A DNA stretch of 33,654 nt from Planctomycetota bacterium (GTDB lineage Bacteria; Planctomycetota; Phycisphaerae; Sedimentisphaerales; Anaerohalosphaeraceae). Made by a program: the position numbers and the translations under genes. The notes beneath the pieces are model-generated. The model did not search any database. It had not been told where the DNA came from and saw nothing but the letters and a program-made list of their open reading frames with translations. Every line of letters starts with the position of its first letter. Positions within the stretch are counted from its first letter, which is position 1. Positions 32,250 to 33,654 of the stretch are shown in pieces. The stretch lies in the NCBI GenBank assembly GCA_030637065.1, contig DAOVVQ010000002.1, positions 1 to 33,654 of the forward strand, read 5' to 3'.

Positions 32250-33654
32250 ATGCCTTGGAACTTGAGACGGAGAGAGTTTTTGAGATTGACGGGTGCCAGC
32301 TTGGTAGGGGCAATTGGGGATGGTTTTCTGCGGGGTGCATTCATTCGTAACAAGGCCTTTGCGTCTGGGGCTGAAAAACTGAATATTATTTTTATCATGG
32401 CCGACGATCTGGGTTATGCGGACCTGGGGTGCTATGGGCAGAGATTTATTAAGACCCCGTGCGTGGACCGGATGGCAAGCGAGGGACTGAAATTTACGCA
32501 GTGCTACACGGGCGCAGTGGTTTGTGCGCCAAGCCGAAGCGTGCTTATGACCGGCCAGCACACGGGCCATACACGCGTCCGCGGCAACAAGGGCGTCAAC
32601 ACGCCGCCTCATGATGGGCAGGATGGGCGTATCCCCCTTCGTCCCGAAGATTTCACTGTGGCGAAGCTGCTCCAGAACGCCGGCTATCGCACGGGCATCA
32701 CAGGCAAGTGGGGCCTGGGCGAGCCCGGCTCCACGGGCCTGCCCAACGACCATGGATTCGACGAATGGCTCGGCTACCTGAACCAGGACCACGCGCCAGA
32801 CTATTTCACTGACTTTCTCTGGCGGAACAAAAAGAAGCAACCCATTGCCGGAAACACGGGCAATAAACGCTACGTCTACTCGCACGACCTCCTCACTGAG
32901 TTCGCCCTCGATTTCATTCGTGAAAACAAAAGCCGTCCCTTTTTCCTCTACGTTCCCTACTGCATCCCCCACGCCACGCTCGAGGTCCCGAATCTGGAGT
33001 CCTACGCCGACAAGGACTGGCCCGAGGATGCGAAGATCTTCGCCGCCATGGTCACGCGGATGGACCGCGACGTCGGGCGGATTCTGGACTTGGTGGACGA
33101 ACTCGGCATTGGAGGGAAGACTGTTGTCTTTTTCTGTTCCGACAACGGCTCGGCCCGCGGCTGGCAGGGTCTTTTCGACAGTTGCGGCCCACTGCGAGAG
33201 AAAAAGGGAAGTGTATACGAAGGTGGAATTCGAACGCCCATGGTGGTGCGCTGGCCAGGCAAGGTTCCAGCGAGCGAGACAAGCGAAGCAGTGTGGTACT
33301 TCGCCGACTTCCTGCCGACAGCGGGCGAACTTGCTGGTGTTCGGCTACCCGAGAACATCGACGGCATCAGTGTGGCGGAGGCTTTTTATACTGCGAAACC
33401 GCCAAAAAGATTGGCGAAAAAACTCAGGAACCGTTTTCTCTATTGGGAGGCTACTGGCAAGAAAGATTTTCGCCAGGCAGTACGCCACGGTCACTGGAAA
33501 GCCGTACGCCCCGGGCAAGGCAAAAGCCTGGAACTCTACGACCTGAGCAAGGACGTAGGCGAAACGAACGACGTGGCAGCCAAGAACCCCGAGGTCGTCG
33601 AGGAGATTGAAAGGGATCTAAAAACCTGCCGGACCGACTCGATCCACTGGCCCC
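32250..33654 (+). CDS. Arylsulfatase, Tat-exported (3' end outside window)
   Basis: A type I sulfatase of which 468 codons are visible. It runs through the window edge without a stop and probably lacks only a few tens of residues. The N-terminus is twin-arginine (LRRREFLRLTGASLVGA). LNIIFIMADDLGYADLGCYG gives the first metal Asp pair, D52/D53. C92-APSR-96 is the formylglycine motif, followed by SVLMTGQHTGHTRVRGN. ITGKWGLG, PFFLYVPYCIPHATLEVP and VVFFCSDNGS supply the remaining active-site strands. YEGGIRTPMVVRWPG is the usual C-terminal-subdomain start. AAAGGAG lies 10 bases upstream of the ATG. It is 76 bases after the propeller gene and probably in the same operon. Of the three sulfatases it is closest to the general arylsulfatase A-like type; the substrate is likely a sulfated glycan. 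Confidence 0.94.
   Translation, partial: MPWNLRRREFLRLTGASLVGAIGDGFLRGAFIRNKAFASGAEKLNIIFIMADDLGYADLGCYGQRFIKTPCVDRMASEGLKFTQCYTGAVVCAPSRSVLMTGQHTGHTRVRGNKGVNTPPHDGQDGRIPLRPEDFTVAKLLQNAGYRTGITGKWGLGEPGSTGLPNDHGFDEWLGYLNQDHAPDYFTDFLWRNKKKQPIAGNTGNKRYVYSHDLLTEFALDFIRENKSRPFFLYVPYCIPHATLEVPNLESYADKDWPEDAKIFAAMVTRMDRDVGRILDLVDELGIGGKTVVFFCSDNGSARGWQGLFDSCGPLREKKGSVYEGGIRTPMVVRWPGKVPASETSEAVWYFADFLPTAGELAGVRLPENIDGISVAEAFYTAKPPKRLAKKLRNRFLYWEATGKKDFRQAVRHGHWKAVRPGQGKSLELYDLSKDVGETNDVAAKNPEVVEEIERDLKTCRTDSIHWP

Noticed and set aside
31980..32972. A 330-codon minus-strand frame near the last sulfatase
   Set aside because: It crosses two convincing plus-strand genes and the gap between them, and shows no protein family features.
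1..33654. CRISPR array, rRNA, integrase or transposase
   Set aside because: No regularly spaced identical repeats with unique spacers, no rRNA-like segments and no recombinase motifs were seen. The only tandem arrays are the short repeats at 22982 and 24782.

Overview
The window looks like a chromosomal segment from a Planctomycetota bacterium, most likely of the Phycisphaerae/Sedimentisphaerales type. This is inferred from gene content: several exported sulfatases with twin-arginine (Tat) signals, very large secreted PQQ-like beta-propeller proteins, a Tat-exported Gfo/Idh/MocA oxidoreductase, a ThuA-like protein, a beta-helix protein ending in dockerin-like repeats, and lipoproteins. No rRNA, CRISPR array, transposase, integrase or phage gene was recognised.

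Layout. Positions 1-995 hold the C-terminal part of glycyl-tRNA synthetase. Positions 1194-6341 hold a sulfatase, a SAM methyltransferase, a TIM-barrel sugar isomerase/epimerase behind a good promoter, and an exported Gfo/Idh/MocA oxidoreductase. Positions 6408-16657 hold the most striking part: two giant exported proteins, each combining a methyltransferase-like fold with PQQ-like propeller modules, but in permuted order. Between them lie a ThuA-like protein and an arylsulfatase. Genes from 9847 to 16657 are 34-36 bases apart and read as one operon. A TlpA-type thioredoxin lies on the minus strand (16709-17443). A coiled-coil lipoprotein follows on the plus strand, then a minus-strand beta-helix/dockerin protein and a lone GspF-like membrane protein. 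A strong bidirectional hairpin terminator sits at 22280-22322.

Positions 22355-25136 are housekeeping-like: a small ORF and a HicB-like antitoxin, then a tightly overlapping rnpA - MerR-type regulator - MlaD/MCE operon, an 18-bp tandem repeat array, and a tRNA-Lys(TTT) with a near-consensus promoter. From 25329 to the end is a polysaccharide-use locus. Two minus-strand genes (a Tat-exported GH36/GH27-like glycosidase and an alpha-toroid-like lipoprotein) diverge from three plus-strand genes (a LamG-like plus calcium-loop propeller protein resembling rhamnogalacturonan lyases, a Tat-exported WD40-like propeller protein, and an arylsulfatase cut by the window end). The two arms have facing near-consensus promoters.

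How they work together (inference): sulfatases remove sulfate esters from algal or mucin-like glycans, and glycosidase/lyase-like exported proteins cut the backbone. The Gfo/Idh/MocA oxidoreductase, sugar isomerase and ThuA proteins probably act on oxidised or rare sugar intermediates. The roles of the giant propeller/methyltransferase fusions are unknown, and they are the best candidate here for something not yet described.
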